A stretch of 64,000 nucleotides of DNA, from assembly GCF_007992435.1 (NCBI RefSeq), contig NZ_BKAG01000022.1:42423-106422 (forward strand), given 5' to 3'. Positions 40,582-50,100 of this stretch are shown piece by piece. Origin of the DNA: Prosthecobacter gellanilyticus. GTDB taxonomy: Bacteria; Verrucomicrobiota; Verrucomicrobiia; Verrucomicrobiales; Verrucomicrobiaceae. Each line of letters begins with the position of its first letter. Position 1 is the first letter of the stretch. Below the pieces are notes generated by a model. The model did no database searches and had not been told where the DNA came from. It saw only the letters and a program-made list of their open reading frames with translations. A program made the position numbers and the translations under genes.

Positions 40582-41781
40582 TTAAACTAGACTGTCGTAA
40601 AGCGTCTTCGTGCGCTTGGCGATGCTGCTCCAGCTGAAGCGCTCCTCGGCGCGCTTGCGGCCGGCCAGGGCCATGCGGCGGGATTTCTCAGGATCGGCCA
40701 TCAGAGAGTTGATGCCTTCCGCCAGGTCCCGGGCGAAGCGCTCCGGATCCGTGGCTTCAAAGGGGCTCTCTGTCTGCTGGTCCAGCGGCACCAGGATGCC
40801 GGTTTCTCCCGGCACCACGACTTCTTTAATGCCGCCCACAGCGCTGGCCACCACGGCAGTCTCACAGGCCATGGCCTCGAGATTGATGATGCCAAAGGGT
40901 TCATAGATGGACGGGCAGCAGAAGACTTCCGCGTGCGAATACATGGCGATCTTCTCTGGCACAGGCAGCATGGCCTGGATCCAGACGATGCCCTCACGCT
41001 TCGCCTGCGCGGCGGCCACGGCGGCCTGCATCTCCGCGGCGATCTCCGGCGTGTCCGGCGCACCCGCGCAGAGCACGATCTGGAAGCCCGGGGTCATGCT
41101 CTCAATGGCGCGCACCAGATGGATGATGCCCTTCTGCCGCGTGATGCGGCCCACGAAAAGCACAAAGGGGATGTCCGGGTTCACCCTATGTTTCTTCAGG
41201 ATCTCCGGGGCATTCACCTTCTGATACTCGTCCAGGTCGATGCCGTTGTGGATCACGTGAATCTTGTGCGGGTCCACCTGAAAGAGGCGCATCACGTCCA
41301 CCTTCGTCTCTTCGGACACGGCGACGATCGCGTCTGCCATCTCGATGGCGGTCTTCTCCAGCCAGCAGGTAAAGTCATAGCCACCACCCAGCTGCTCGCG
41401 CTTCCACGGGCGCAGAGGCTCCAGCGAGTGCACAGTCAGCACCATGGGCACGCCGTAGTTCAGCTTCGCCAAAAGGCCGCCAAAGTGCGCATACCACGTG
41501 TGCAGGTGCACGATCTGCGCATCCACCGCGCGGGTGTTAAAGTCCAGGCAGCGCTGCAGCGCGCCGAAGACAGATTTCAGGTTCGCCGGGCTGGTCCAGC
41601 CCTCGGTGTCCAGACCCGCGCCATGCACGGTGAGAGCGCCCTCATTCACCTCCTGGTCACCAAAGCAGCGCACCTCGATGTCCATGAGCTTTGCCAGCTC
41701 CCGGCTGAGGTATTCCACATGCACACCGGCACCGCCGTAGATGTAGGGAGGAAATTCGTTGGTGAGGAAGAGGGATTTCAT
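40582..41781 (-). CDS. glgA: GT4 glycogen synthase-type glycosyltransferase (ADP-glucose, actinobacterial type)
   Basis: 399 residues from ATG 41781 (the open frame upstream lacks homology). GT-B fold: N-terminal LTNEFPPYIYGGAGVHVEYLSRELA, LHTWYAHFGG, LTVHSLEPLRPWK; C-terminal FVGRITRQKGI, EPFGIINLEAMA (the E-x7-E motif) and GGIKEVV. The YGGAGVHVEYL and SLEPLRPWK motifs match the actinobacterial-type GlgA/GlgM group, which transfers glucose from ADP-glucose to glycogen or to phosphate (maltose-1-phosphate). Which reaction applies cannot be read from sequence. Confidence 0.85.
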   Translation of the reverse strand: MKSLFLTNEFPPYIYGGAGVHVEYLSRELAKLMDIEVRCFGDQEVNEGALTVHGAGLDTEGWTSPANLKSVFGALQRCLDFNTRAVDAQIVHLHTWYAHFGGLLAKLNYGVPMVLTVHSLEPLRPWKREQLGGGYDFTCWLEKTAIEMADAIVAVSEETKVDVMRLFQVDPHKIHVIHNGIDLDEYQKVNAPEILKKHRVNPDIPFVLFVGRITRQKGIIHLVRAIESMTPGFQIVLCAGAPDTPEIAAEMQAAVAAAQAKREGIVWIQAMLPVPEKIAMYSHAEVFCCPSIYEPFGIINLEAMACETAVVASAVGGIKEVVVPGETGILVPLDQQTESPFEATDPERFARDLAEGINSLMADPEKSRRMALAGRKRAEERFSWSSIAKRTKTLYDSLV

Positions 41782-41921
41782 GAGAGGCAGAGTGTCTATC
41801 GTGAACGTCTGCGGCAAGGCAAGCGAAACACCAAGCTCACCGCATCATCCCCATGCGTCCTCGGTCTGGAAATTGAGAATCCAGGGTCGTCCCAGGTCCC
41901 AGGGCACTCGGGAAGTCACCG

Positions 41922-41965
41922 AGAAAAAAACAAAGAGGCACAGAAACGAATGTCTCTGTGCCTCT
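41922..41965 (-). terminator. Intrinsic terminator of the coiled-coil gene pair
   Basis: AGAGGCACAGA (41934-41944) pairs with TCTGTGCCTCT (41955-41965). On the minus strand the stem is followed by a T-rich run (complement of 41922-41931), directly behind the gene ending at 42019. Confidence 0.8.
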
Positions 41966-42018
41966 CCGGGCTTGATTTTTTTGATGCGCCTGCGGTGCTG
42001 GCACACCGGCAGCCAGCC

Positions 42019-42498
42019 TTAGAAACTGTAGAGAAACTGTGCCTGCAGGGCAGGGGTCAGCTCGTTCGGGACGATCTTCACCACGCCAGAGGTCGTGGCC
42101 ACGGAGAGACCGGCGTCATCCATCTTCATGATGCGCACGGAGCCCAGATCACGGCCGCTGGCCAGCACGATGGGCATGGTCACGCCGATGAACTTCTGGC
42201 GGATGGAGGCCAGCGTGTCGTATTTGGCCTTCAAGGTGGCGGTATGCGCATCATTGACGCTCTTGATCTTCTTCTGCACGTCCGCCAGGGCGGCTTTTTG
42301 CTCGGCGATCTTGCCCTTGATGGCCACCACCTTGCTCACGGCCTGGGACTCGGCCCGCTTTCCCGCGATGGCTTTCTCCAGATCGGCGATCTGGGTCTGC
42401 GCCGCGGCGAGACTTTCATTGATCCCAGATTTCTGATGGTAGAAATACCAGGCGGTGTAGCCACCGGCGAACAGAAGGAGGATGAGGATGTTTTTCAT
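42019..42498 (-). CDS. Membrane-anchored coiled-coil protein
   Basis: 159 residues from ATG 42498. A single N-terminal anchor (NILILLLFAGGYTAWYFYH), a long coiled coil (~28-95, e.g. AAAQTQIADLEKAIAGKRAE), and a C-terminal beta-like domain (DLGSVRIMKMDDAGLSVATTSGVVKIV) reminiscent of small SH3-like or Sm-like strands. It follows the lipoprotein gene by 41 bases and likely forms an operon with it. Envelope role inferred. Confidence 0.7.
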   Translation of the reverse strand: MKNILILLLFAGGYTAWYFYHQKSGINESLAAAQTQIADLEKAIAGKRAESQAVSKVVAIKGKIAEQKAALADVQKKIKSVNDAHTATLKAKYDTLASIRQKFIGVTMPIVLASGRDLGSVRIMKMDDAGLSVATTSGVVKIVPNELTPALQAQFLYSF

Positions 42499-42539
42499 GG
42501 ATCAGAAACTGGAAAGAGATCGGAAAGGGGAAGTGAGGT

Positions 42540-42905
42540 TCAGCGCGGGTCCTTGGATTTCACGATCTGCAGATCTTTCTGCGCCGTCGCCAGGGAGGTC
42601 TCCGCATCCTTGAGGCTGGCCTCTGCCTGCTTCACCAGGCTCTCGGCGTTCACCAGTTCCTGCGCCAGCTGCGTGGCATAGTGGTTCGCCCCGGCCGCAC
42701 CCACGCCTGCATAGGCGGGGATCTCCCGACGGTTCGCCGCCAGCATCTTGTCGATCTCGATGGATTCCTGGGACACGGCCTGAACCTTGGCGTTGGCCTC
42801 GTCCAGTTGTTTTTGCAGCGCTTGGTTTTCCTTGCAGGAGGCGAGACCGAGGCAGCAAGTCAGCACCAGGAGGGGGCGGCGGATAGGATCAAACGAGGGT
42901 TTCAT
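42540..42905 (-). CDS. Coiled-coil lipoprotein
   Basis: 121 residues from ATG 42905 (ATG 42911 also possible). Leader PLLVLTCCLGLASC with lipobox LASC, then almost entirely coiled coil (ENQALQKQLDEANAKVQAV, LVNAESLVKQAEASLKDAE). Upstream partner of the membrane coiled-coil gene. Both may bridge membrane layers; function unknown. Confidence 0.7.
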   Translation of the reverse strand: MKPSFDPIRRPLLVLTCCLGLASCKENQALQKQLDEANAKVQAVSQESIEIDKMLAANRREIPAYAGVGAAGANHYATQLAQELVNAESLVKQAEASLKDAETSLATAQKDLQIVKSKDPR

Positions 42906-43029
42906 AAGCAAATAATCGTAGAGACGCTATCAACCCGTCACTTTGGTGTCAATCTTACCCGTGAATAAGGAAAAGAGGTTGCCGAGTTCTGCCGGATTCG
43001 TAACAGTCGCCGCTCTGTCCCCCTGACTC

Positions 43030-43902
43030 ATGGAATTCACCGGCGAAGGTCATCCTCGAACACTGCCGCTCGATCGTAATCGCGAGCTGCTGAAGAGTGC
43101 TCGTGAAGAGATCTATAAAACGGTGGGTGATGTGCACCTCCCCGTTTATATTTGGGAACCACCCGCGGAGAAGACACCACCGTATCCGAAATCCGTGGCC
43201 GCGTTCTTTTTCAGCAGCGGCTGGGATCAGGGTCAGGTGGCGCAGTTTGCACCGCACTGCGTTTACTTCGCCTCACGCGGCATGATGACCATGGCGTTTG
43301 ATTATCGCGTGGCGAACCGCACGAAAGGCGGACCGCTGGAGGCCATCGCTGATGCGCGCTCCGCCATGCGCTGGCTGCGTTTGAATGCCATCGAGCTCGG
43401 CATCAATCCAGGGAAGATCGTCGGTGTCGGTGGTAGTGGTGGCGCGCATGCCATCTGCTCCGCGGCCATGCTGAGAGGCTTTGATGATCCGGCAGAGAGC
43501 AGCGGCGGCATCACCCCGGTGCCAAACGCGCTTGTGCTTTTTAATCCTGTGCTGGACACCTCGAAGAAGGGCTTCGGCCTTGAGCGTTTCCCGGACGCCG
43601 GTGTGGCCAAGGAGGCCAATCTCATCCGCGCCATCGACAAAGGCCTGCCTCCCACGCTGGTCATGCACGGCACCGCGGACCGCGTGGTGCCCTTTGCCGG
43701 CAGCTACGAGTTCGCCCGCAAGAGCGCGAAGAAAAAGAATCTCTGCCGCCTCATCGAGTTCGAGGGCCAGGGCCACGGCTTCTTCAACTTCAATCTCTCC
43801 TTCGAGATGTATGAGGCCACCCTCATGTCCATGGACGAGTTCTTCGTCGAGCTCGGCTTCATCGAGCCCGATCCAGAGGCCGGTCTCGGCAAATTTGATT
43901 AG
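43030..43902 (+). CDS. Alpha/beta hydrolase (esterase/lipase type)
   Basis: 290 residues from ATG 43030, no signal peptide. Nucleophile Ser in GVGGSGGAH (~139), Asp in HGTADRVVPF (~220), His in GQGHGFFN (~249). The FFFSSGWDQG segment takes the place of the oxyanion HGGG. Similar to BD-FAE-type/acetyl-xylan esterase-like hydrolases (FDYRVA, DARSAMRWLR). Cytoplasmic carboxylesterase likely; substrate unknown. Confidence 0.8.
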   Translation: MEFTGEGHPRTLPLDRNRELLKSAREEIYKTVGDVHLPVYIWEPPAEKTPPYPKSVAAFFFSSGWDQGQVAQFAPHCVYFASRGMMTMAFDYRVANRTKGGPLEAIADARSAMRWLRLNAIELGINPGKIVGVGGSGGAHAICSAAMLRGFDDPAESSGGITPVPNALVLFNPVLDTSKKGFGLERFPDAGVAKEANLIRAIDKGLPPTLVMHGTADRVVPFAGSYEFARKSAKKKNLCRLIEFEGQGHGFFNFNLSFEMYEATLMSMDEFFVELGFIEPDPEAGLGKFD

Positions 43903-44061
43903 GCCGGAGAAAGTGTGATGCCGCGATGAGCGCGGCAGCGCCGCAGTCCATAGAAGCGCCCAAGCGCGCCACCGCTGTGTGCGCACGAGCCATCATCGCG
44001 TGTCCGGATCAGGTGAAGACCTTAGGCGCAGATGAATCCGCAAGCGCGATCCTTCTGCACT

Positions 44062-44514
44062 ATGGCAACCCCACTCAGCACCCTGAACAAGCTCATTGAA
44101 ATCCTCAAAGACGGCCAGAACGGCTTCCAAGCCGCGGCGGCGGATGTGGACAACAGCGAGCTCAAAACCCTCTTCAGCCAGTATTCACTGCAGCGCAGCA
44201 CCTTCGCAGGCGAGCTCCAGGCACTGGCCCAGTCCCTCGGCGAATCCGATCCGCCGAACAGCGGTTCCGTGGCCGCGGCGCTGCATCGCGGCTGGATGGA
44301 CATCAAGGCCGCCATCGCCTCCAAAGATGAGCACGCCATCCTCGCGGAATGTGAGCGTGGCGAGGACTTCGCCGTCGCCGCCTACAAGGAAGCCCTGGAG
44401 CAGCCCGGCCTGCCCATGAACATCGTGGACACCATCCGCACCCAGGCCGCCCAGGTGAAGTCCGTGCATGACCACGTGCGCAAAATGCGTGATGCCCTCG
44501 CTCCTGTGTCTTGA
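44062..44514 (+). CDS. PA2169-type four-helix-bundle protein (DUF2383)
   Basis: 150 residues from ATG 44062 (upstream ATG at 44032 adds ten). All-helical ferritin-like pattern: LNKLIEILKDGQNGFQAAAADVDN, ELKTLFSQYSLQRSTFAGELQAL, GWMDIKAAIASKDEHAILAECERGED. Matches the DUF2383/PA2169 family, a stress-associated helical bundle of unknown function. Confidence 0.8.
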   Translation: MATPLSTLNKLIEILKDGQNGFQAAAADVDNSELKTLFSQYSLQRSTFAGELQALAQSLGESDPPNSGSVAAALHRGWMDIKAAIASKDEHAILAECERGEDFAVAAYKEALEQPGLPMNIVDTIRTQAAQVKSVHDHVRKMRDALAPVS

Positions 44515-44542
44515 CCGGCACTCTAGAGTCACCCTCTGACCC

Positions 44543-44572
44543 GCGGCGGGCGTGCGAAAGCGCGCTCGCCGC
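44543..44572. terminator. Hairpin between convergent genes
   Basis: GCGGCGGGCG (44543-44552) and the CGCGCTCGCCGC segment ending at 44572 form a G+C-rich stem between the convergent DUF2383 and Calx-beta genes. No U-run. Confidence 0.4.
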
Positions 44573-44585
44573 TTGGCATCCCTCA

Positions 44586-46823
44586 CTACAGCGTTCCGCC
44601 CAGGAGCACCACACCGCTTTCCGGCGCGGGCTCGTTCTTGGCGTTGTTCAGGAAGAAGCCGTAGCCGCCGCGGAGGGCGGTGCCTTGCAGGATCACCCCT
44701 TTGAAGGCCGGTTTGGCCGAACTAGGATTGCTCCAATCCAGCGTGAAGGTGCCGCTGAAGAGACCGGTCGCAGGTGTGAAGGTGAGCGTGAAGGAGCCAT
44801 CCGCCGGAGCGATCTTCACCACAGCACTCTTGACGATGCTGAAGTTCTCCTTGGTGATGCCGGAGACCAGGTTGCCGCCGCTCAAGCGCAGGGAGGCATT
44901 GCCCAGTCCATTGCCCGGCGCTGTCAGGCCCAGCATGGACTCCACGGCCAGTTTGCTGTCATAGAGCGTGCCGTTGGTGTCCAGGGTGATTCCCGCCGGC
45001 CAGCCTGCAGCATAGAGCAGGACTTTCGGACTGACCGCCGCCGGGCGGAACCATTTCAGGCTCGCGGTGATGTGGGGTGTCTCCGCGTTCTGAGTGAACT
45101 GAAGCCTGCCAAACAGCAGTCCGTCCTTCGTGGTGCCGCCTGGAGTCAGCAGGGGCTGGTAGACTGGAGCCGTGCCATCGTCGAGCAGCACGGAGGAGCA
45201 GGTGATGGTGGTGCCATCTGGCAGTGCGCCGGTGATGGAGATCTGGCCTGTCGAGGTGAGCTTGGCCGTGGCATAGCCATAGCCTCGCGGATAGGCAGAC
45301 GGGGTCAGCTCGGATTGCGGGTCCAGACGCAGGGTGTAAAAACCCTGCGTGGCGGAATTCAGCCATGCCGCAGGCACCTTGTTGGCAGTGGTGAAGGGAG
45401 CCAGCTGGGTGAAGCCAGAGGAGTAGCTGCCGTCATCATCCCTCGTGTAGGTCGCGCCGCCAGGATCCAGGCGCAGCTTGCCACCAGGGACGGGCAGGGC
45501 ATCGGTCTTCTTGCCTGCCACGGTGAAGACGGCCGGACCATTGTCATAGCACACCGCCGTGACCGGCTGGCTTTTCCCCTGGACCTGAAACTTGCCGCTG
45601 AAGGTGCCCGTGGGGCTCAGCGTTCCCGTCAGATATCCCTTCAAGGCCGGCGTGCCGGGGAAGCTGGAATCCAGCAGGCAGTGGAGGCTGACCGTGGTGG
45701 TGGGGAGGAAGGACTGCTCCCGCAGCATCTGAATGGCAAGCAGCGTGGTATCCGCGTCCGGCATGGTGAAGGTGACCTGGTTGCCTAACCGGGAGTCAAA
45801 CTCAGACAGGGGGGCAAAATAATCCCAGTTGGAGAAGACATGCCCCTTGGGCGCGTTGGCCGTGAGGGTGACCTGCGCTCCCGGGGCGATGACGGCCTTT
45901 CGCTCAATCATGCCTGGCTCGACCGTTGTGGCAGGCTGCCAGGGCTGGGCCAGGCCGGACGGGGTGGTGGCAAGCTTGAGAGTCATGAAGGCGGAAGGCT
46001 CCTGGGTGTAGGAGTCATAGACGCGGACGGCCAGAGTGCGGAGCCGGAGGAAGGTGAAGGAGCGCTTCAGCGAGGTGCTGTTCCCGCGCGGATCCCAGGC
46101 CGTGACGATCAATTCGTTAGGCCCGTTCACGGGGGTGATGGCGAAGCTGAAGGGGATGGCCGTGGGAGTGGTCCAGGAACCCAGCGTCACCGGCACCGGC
46201 TCGCTGCCGTTCAGGCTCATCTCCACGCGGGAGATGCCCTTCGCGTCTCCGACCTTGCCGGTGACGGTCACCTCATCTGCTGCCACCCTGACCTTGCCTG
46301 CCGCTGCGGGGGTGGTGATGGCCACGGTGGGCTTGGTGGAGTCCGCGGCCATGATGCGCAGCGTGGCGGTGCTGATGCTGCCCAGTTCAGCGGAGGCGCC
46401 GGGCTCGCTGAGCGTCAGTGTCATCTGCCGGTTCAGGCCTGCGCGGGAGGTGGGGGCCCGCAAGAGAAGGGTCACCGTCTTCTGCGCCTCACCAGCTGCA
46501 AAGCTAACCAACGATGTGGCACCGGTGAGGTCTGTGTAGTCCACCCCTGCCAGCGCCGGCGTGAAGAGCGGCAGGCCCTGTGCGGGGCCGTCATTCGTGT
46601 CCAGCCGCACCGTGGCCGCCACATCTGCCGGACTGCGCGTGAGGGTGACAACGCGCTGTTTGTCCGTAGCCGCGGCCTCATACGCCGCAGCATCTAAAGA
46701 GATGCTGGAGAGCTTGCAGGTGCCGCTCAAGAGGAAGCTGGCGTTAGGGACGGGCAGTGTCGGGTAGTCCGCATAGGGGAGCGCGTTGCTATGGATACGC
46801 AAAGAGGTCTGCCGAAGTCCCAA
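44586..46823 (-). CDS. Calx-beta surface protein, shorter paralogue, possibly 5' truncated
   Basis: About 745 codons; the only start I can offer is TTG 46823, with an in-frame stop further upstream and no signal peptide. Residues ~35-155 are a Calx-beta-like domain (DYTDLTGATSLVSFAAGEAQKTVTLLL), then an Ig-like domain (TVAITTPAAAGKV...GISRVEMSLNG), an InlB/Listeria-Bacteroides-type strand repeat (APKGHVFSNWDYFAP), and a ~300-residue C-terminal region aligned end to end with the gene at 47191-51147 (e.g. LKWFRPAAVSPKVLLYAAGWPAGI). The choice-of-anchor-D repeats and signal peptide of the paralogue are missing. Either a pseudogene copy or a gene with its leader in another frame (46920-46830 reads MSSEDKYFTLPLAILRS). 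Confidence 0.65.
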   Translation of the reverse strand: MGLRQTSLRIHSNALPYADYPTLPVPNASFLLSGTCKLSSISLDAAAYEAAATDKQRVVTLTRSPADVAATVRLDTNDGPAQGLPLFTPALAGVDYTDLTGATSLVSFAAGEAQKTVTLLLRAPTSRAGLNRQMTLTLSEPGASAELGSISTATLRIMAADSTKPTVAITTPAAAGKVRVAADEVTVTGKVGDAKGISRVEMSLNGSEPVPVTLGSWTTPTAIPFSFAITPVNGPNELIVTAWDPRGNSTSLKRSFTFLRLRTLAVRVYDSYTQEPSAFMTLKLATTPSGLAQPWQPATTVEPGMIERKAVIAPGAQVTLTANAPKGHVFSNWDYFAPLSEFDSRLGNQVTFTMPDADTTLLAIQMLREQSFLPTTTVSLHCLLDSSFPGTPALKGYLTGTLSPTGTFSGKFQVQGKSQPVTAVCYDNGPAVFTVAGKKTDALPVPGGKLRLDPGGATYTRDDDGSYSSGFTQLAPFTTANKVPAAWLNSATQGFYTLRLDPQSELTPSAYPRGYGYATAKLTSTGQISITGALPDGTTITCSSVLLDDGTAPVYQPLLTPGGTTKDGLLFGRLQFTQNAETPHITASLKWFRPAAVSPKVLLYAAGWPAGITLDTNGTLYDSKLAVESMLGLTAPGNGLGNASLRLSGGNLVSGITKENFSIVKSAVVKIAPADGSFTLTFTPATGLFSGTFTLDWSNPSSAKPAFKGVILQGTALRGGYGFFLNNAKNEPAPESGVVLLGGTL

Positions 46824-47120
46824 GGCCTGGGGGGAGAAAAGGAGCAGGCCTGATGCAGGACATCCAGAGCGCTCGAGCTGCTGCGCAAGATGGCCAGCGG
46901 GAGAGTAAAATACTTGTCCTCAGAACTCATGGTCGGACCTCCTCGACTGAATCCTGGGTGGTCCTGCGGAAGGTCAAAAGAGGGCGTTGGCGAGTCGGCT
47001 CCGTGTTCATAAGATAAGTTCAAATGAACATATAAAATGGCAGCGATACTGTCCACTTAGTTTTGGCCCTGAACCGCAGGTTTCCGAGGCCCCTGGGTGT
47101 GAGAAAGCCCCCTGCACGCG

Positions 47121-47148
47121 AAAAGAGAGCCAGATGGCTGGCTCTCTC
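47121..47148 (-). terminator. Terminator of the 1318-residue surface protein gene
   Basis: On the minus strand GAGAGCCAG-CCAT-CTGGCTCTC is followed by TTTT, 43 bases past the stop of the gene ending at 47191. Confidence 0.75.
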
Positions 47149-47190
47149 TCGTTGGGCCGCGAAGCGGCCGTCTATCTCCAGGCTGCTTGC

Positions 47191-50100
47191 TTACGGCACC
47201 GGCGCGCTGAGGATCACCGCGCCGCTTTCCGGCGCAGGTTCACCCTTGGCGTTGCTGATAAAGAAACCGGCCGCTGTGCCCAGGGTGCCTTTTTGCAGGA
47301 TGACTCCTTTGAAGGCCGGTTTGGCCGAACCAGGATTGCTCCAATTTGGCGTGAAGGTGCCGCTGAAGAGGCCGGTGGCAGGCGTGATGGCGAGCGTGTA
47401 GGAAGCATCTGCCGGAGCGGTCTTCACCACGGTGTTTCCTTTCAGGCTGAAGTTCGTCTTCTCGATGGCGGATGTGAGCTTCCCGCCCGTGAAGTGGAGG
47501 CGGGCAGGGGATGGCGTATTGCTGGTTAGGCCAAAGAAGGCGGACTGGGCGGTCTTGGTGGCGGAATAAAGCGCACCCTGTGCATCAAGACCGATCCCCC
47601 CTGGCCAGCCTGCGGGATAGAGCTGCACCTTGGCACTCGCTGCCGCTGGCCGGAACCACTGGAGAGCGCTGGTGACGTCTGTGGTCGCGGGAACGATGTC
47701 AAAATCCAGCTGACCGATGAGCAGGCCGAGCTTCGTGGTGCCGCCGGGAGTGGGGAGCTGGATGAAGACCGGAGCCTTGTTGCCTGGCAGCAGGGCGGAA
47801 GTCTGGGTCACAGCGGTGCCATCTGCCAGCGCTCCGGCCAGGGAGATCACGCCGGTGTTTGACAGCGTCATGGTGGCATAACCAGAAGCTTGGGGAAAGG
47901 TGGCAGGATCCAGCGGCTCTGGCGCAGGATTCAGGCGGACAGTGTAGGTGCCTTTCGTGGCAGAGTTCAGCAGGCTGGCGGGTGCCTTTGCCAGGCCATG
48001 CTGGATCTCAGCCATGGCCAGGAGTTCTCCGGTAGGCGAGGTGAGGGTGGCAGGCAGATAGTCATAGTAGAGCTTCAGGTTTCCACCTGGCACTGGCAGG
48101 GAGTCACGCTTCTGGCCTGCCACCGTGAAAAAGGCAGGACCGTCGCCGTAAAAGGTGGCGGTCACAGGCAATGTCTGGCCATTCATCAGCAGTTTGCCGG
48201 TGAAGCCACCCTTCAGAGTGATGGTGCCGCTCAGATAGCCAAACTGTGAGGCGGTGAGCGGGGCTTCGGTGGATTCAGCGGGCACCAGCATCCAGTGCAG
48301 GCTGTTGTTGTGACCTGGGAGGGGGGTAAAGGGACTTGGCACCAGCATGGCCTCCACCGTCAGGCCTGTGTCTGGCATGGTGAGGGTGAGTTCAGGCCCC
48401 GTGTGCACGATGTTACCGTTGCTGTTCAGCACGAGCCATCTGCCAAAGACATACCCTGCCTTGGGAGTGGCCACCAGTTTCACCTGGGTGCCGGGCACGA
48501 CGGTGGTGGTCTTGATAAGCGCATTTGTGACATCCGTCTTGAGAGCCGCAGCGGAGGCTGCGGGAGTGGCGGTCATGGCCAGGGTGCCTGGCAGTCCCAC
48601 GGGATCGGCGCTGCCATCGACCAGTTTCACGGTGAGTGTATGGCGGCGGGTGAAGGTGATGCTGCGTGTCACGGAGGTGCTGTTTCCGCGCAAGTCATAG
48701 GCGGTGACCACAAGCGTGTAGGTTCCGTCTGCCGGATACAGATCGCAGGTGAAAGGCACATCGGTGGGCTTCGTGGCGCTGGGGCTCAGGGTGGCGAGCA
48801 CGGGATCCGCACTGCCCAGCTTTACCTCCACGCGGTCAATGCCTTTCGCATCACCTGTCTTGCCGCTCACGACCAGCGGCCAGGTGGTGCTGATCTTGCC
48901 CGCTGCCGGAGTAGTCAATGTCAAAGTTGGTTTGGCACTGTCTGCGCCCACAATGCGGACCAGGGCCTCATAGGGTGGTCGCAGGATCACACCTGGGCCG
49001 GGATTGATGGGTTTGACACGAAACTGGCGGCTCTCAGTAGCACCCGAGGCGGGGGCCAGCAGAGGGATGGTCACCGTCTTCTCCGCCTCGCCGATGGCGA
49101 AGTTTACCACCGCAGAGGGGCCGGTGAGGGAAGTGAAGTCTTCACCCGCAAGGGCGGCCTCCACCGGAGGAATGCTGGAACGAGGACCTGAGAGCGTCTG
49201 CAGTTCGACAGAGGCTGGCACCCGCGTGTCATCCCGCGTCATAGTCACCGACACCTCAGTTTCCCCATGGTTCACGTTGTAGCTGGAGGATGTAAGCTCC
49301 ACCTGGGAGTAGACCCCCGTGCCCGAGAGATGGACCTGAAAGCTCCCCGAGCCGGACTCGGCTGCATTGTGGGTGAGGTTCAGCATCGCCTGGCGCGCTC
49401 CGGAGGTTTTCGGCGAAAACTGCACCGTCAGTGTGGTGCTGGATCCAGCAGGCACACTGGATAGGGGAAAGGGTGCCACGATGGTGAAATCCGTCGCGTT
49501 CGTGCCGGTGATGGTGCGACCAAGAGTCAGCGCCTGGGTGCCCGGATTCTTGATGGTGAAGGTGAGAGTCGTGTTCGTGGTATTGACGGCAGCCAGCCCG
49601 AACTGCCGTGTGTAGGGGGAAGTCACGGCAGTGTCCGCTGGCTGCTCGATCTGGAAGCCTGGCAGCAGGCCCGTGCCCGTCAGGGTGATCTCATAGGGGC
49701 TCTCGTCCGGATCCTCGCTCATGATTTTGAGCGTCGTCGTGCGTGTGCCATAGGTCTTGGGCTGGAAGATGACGCGCAGATTGAAATCAAGTCCGGGAGT
49801 GACCCATGCATTGTCTGGCGCGATGTAGATCTGAAAGTCTTCCTCGTCAGGGTAGGTCATCTCGCCATCAGAAACCTGGGCATCAAAAACCATCATGGAG
49901 CCAAAGCCCACGTTCTTGATCCTGAAGGTGCGATCAAGGGTGGTCCCCACCCTGCAACTGCCCAGATTGGAAGTGCCAAGATGCGGGACTACAACGCCGC
50001 TGCTGTTCTCCACCTGGATCTCCGGGATGGATCCAGCTCCGCTCAGTGTGATGTCAAAAGGGTTCTCTGTGGCATCATTGCTGGTGATGTGCAGCGCAGC